In this document: piece after piece, positions 63,866 to 64,000 of the stretch
Numbering within the stretch: the stretch's first letter is position 1
Layout of the letters: each line of letters opens with the position of its first letter
Assembly: GCA_937908115.1 (NCBI GenBank)
Contig: CALEQZ010000015.1
Span: forward strand, 24,394-88,393
Length of the DNA stretch: 64,000 nucleotides
Direction: 5' to 3'
From: an uncultured Alcaligenaceae bacterium
Lineage (GTDB): Bacteria; Pseudomonadota; Gammaproteobacteria; Burkholderiales; Burkholderiaceae_B
Notes under the pieces: model-generated
What the model was told of the DNA's origin: nothing
What the model saw: only the letters and a program-made list of their open reading frames with translations
The model's database searches: none
Program-made: the position numbers and the translations under genes

Positions 63866-64000
63866 CTCGACGGCGACTGATGCATTTTTGGTGCGGCAAG
63901 GCGCTGGCGGGCCAGCGCGGGCCGTCCACTGGAAGGCCGTTGGCTGGAGCGAGAATCAAGTCAGCCGACTTGTTTGCGAGCCGGTGGGCGGAGTGAGCCG
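63866..64000 (+). other. Structured 5' leader or non-coding RNA start, cut by window edge
   Basis: The transcript from the promoter above would carry a perfect 7-bp hairpin with a 4-nt loop (63901-63918, GCGCTGG/CCAGCGC) and a second hairpin CAAGTC/GACTTG (63957-63972). I see no Shine-Dalgarno with a credible start codon. It could be an mRNA leader of the next gene or a small RNA; it does not match RNase P RNA, tmRNA or SRP RNA starts that I know. Confidence 0.4.

Noticed and set aside
1..64000. Insertion sequences such as IS481 or IS1001, prophage or integrative elements
   Set aside because: No transposase or integrase frame, no terminal repeats with target duplications, and no region of clearly different base composition longer than a promoter.
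1..64000. tRNA or rRNA genes
   Set aside because: I scanned intergenic gaps for the T-loop GGTTCRA pattern and for cloverleaf-like pairings and found none; gaps are short and mostly promoter-like.

Overview
The window is dense, GC-rich (roughly two thirds G+C by eye) chromosomal DNA of a beta-proteobacterium. The protein sequences, the lipopolysaccharide (LPS) genes (KdkA, LpxO, MsbA and a core glycosyltransferase/deacetylase set beside dnaE) and the gene order point to Alcaligenaceae, most likely a classical Bordetella. That assignment comes from recognising sequences, not from a database search. About 57 genes are packed tightly, many with 1-4 nt stop/start overlaps. I found no insertion sequence, prophage, CRISPR array, tRNA or rRNA gene, or obviously foreign island.

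Layout. 1-928: edge-truncated membrane acyltransferase. 1071-5104: isoprenoid and folate block (xseB, ispA, dxs, folE2). 5341-8384: ribosome/replication block (rpsF, priB, rpsR, rplI, dnaB). 8416-12098 (minus): pdxA, a PIN-PhoH protein, a Bcp-type peroxiredoxin and an Mth938-domain protein. 12243-16140: alaC-type aminotransferase, hom, thrC. 16181-18320: NodI/NodJ-like ABC exporter and crcB. 18298-21361 (minus): hpnC-hpnD-hpnE, making squalene from farnesyl diphosphate. 21778-23921: an SDR oxidoreductase and radA. 23954-26808 (minus): TRAP transporter dctP-dctQ-dctM. 26923-30624: FtsX-like permease, truncated hemoglobin, Kdo kinase. 30694-35727: potF-G-H-I polyamine importer running into an ArsC/Spx-like gene and an alkyladenine glycosylase. 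35688-45091: yrbL-like, rmuC, aidB, rpiA, phoU, yggX, argA, and a FapA/DUF342 gene. 45143-49027: hrpA. 49028-62145: an envelope region around dnaE, with O-antigen-ligase-like and LpxO genes on one side, GT4-deacetylase-GT4 directly behind dnaE, then YkgJ, YdcF and GT9 genes facing away from msbA. 62190-63653 (minus): rng. 63654-64000: a non-coding stretch with a 7-bp tandem repeat, a sigma70-like promoter and the start of a structured transcript cut by the window edge.

Working together: dxs and ispA supply the C15 prenyl diphosphate that HpnCDE would use. KdkA, LpxO, the core glycosyltransferases, the ligase-like protein and MsbA form an LPS core, lipid A and export set spread over two clusters. 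AidB, Mpg, RadA and RmuC are DNA-repair functions scattered between them.

I did not find a convincing undescribed defence or mobile system. The leads worth a second look are regulatory: several genes whose -10 hexamer lies only 6-10 nt before the start codon (candidate leaderless or near-leaderless mRNAs), -10 boxes enclosed in small dyads, a sigma28-like element before the DUF342 gene, a two-turn-spaced repeat at the TRAP promoter, and the truncated structured transcript at the right edge.
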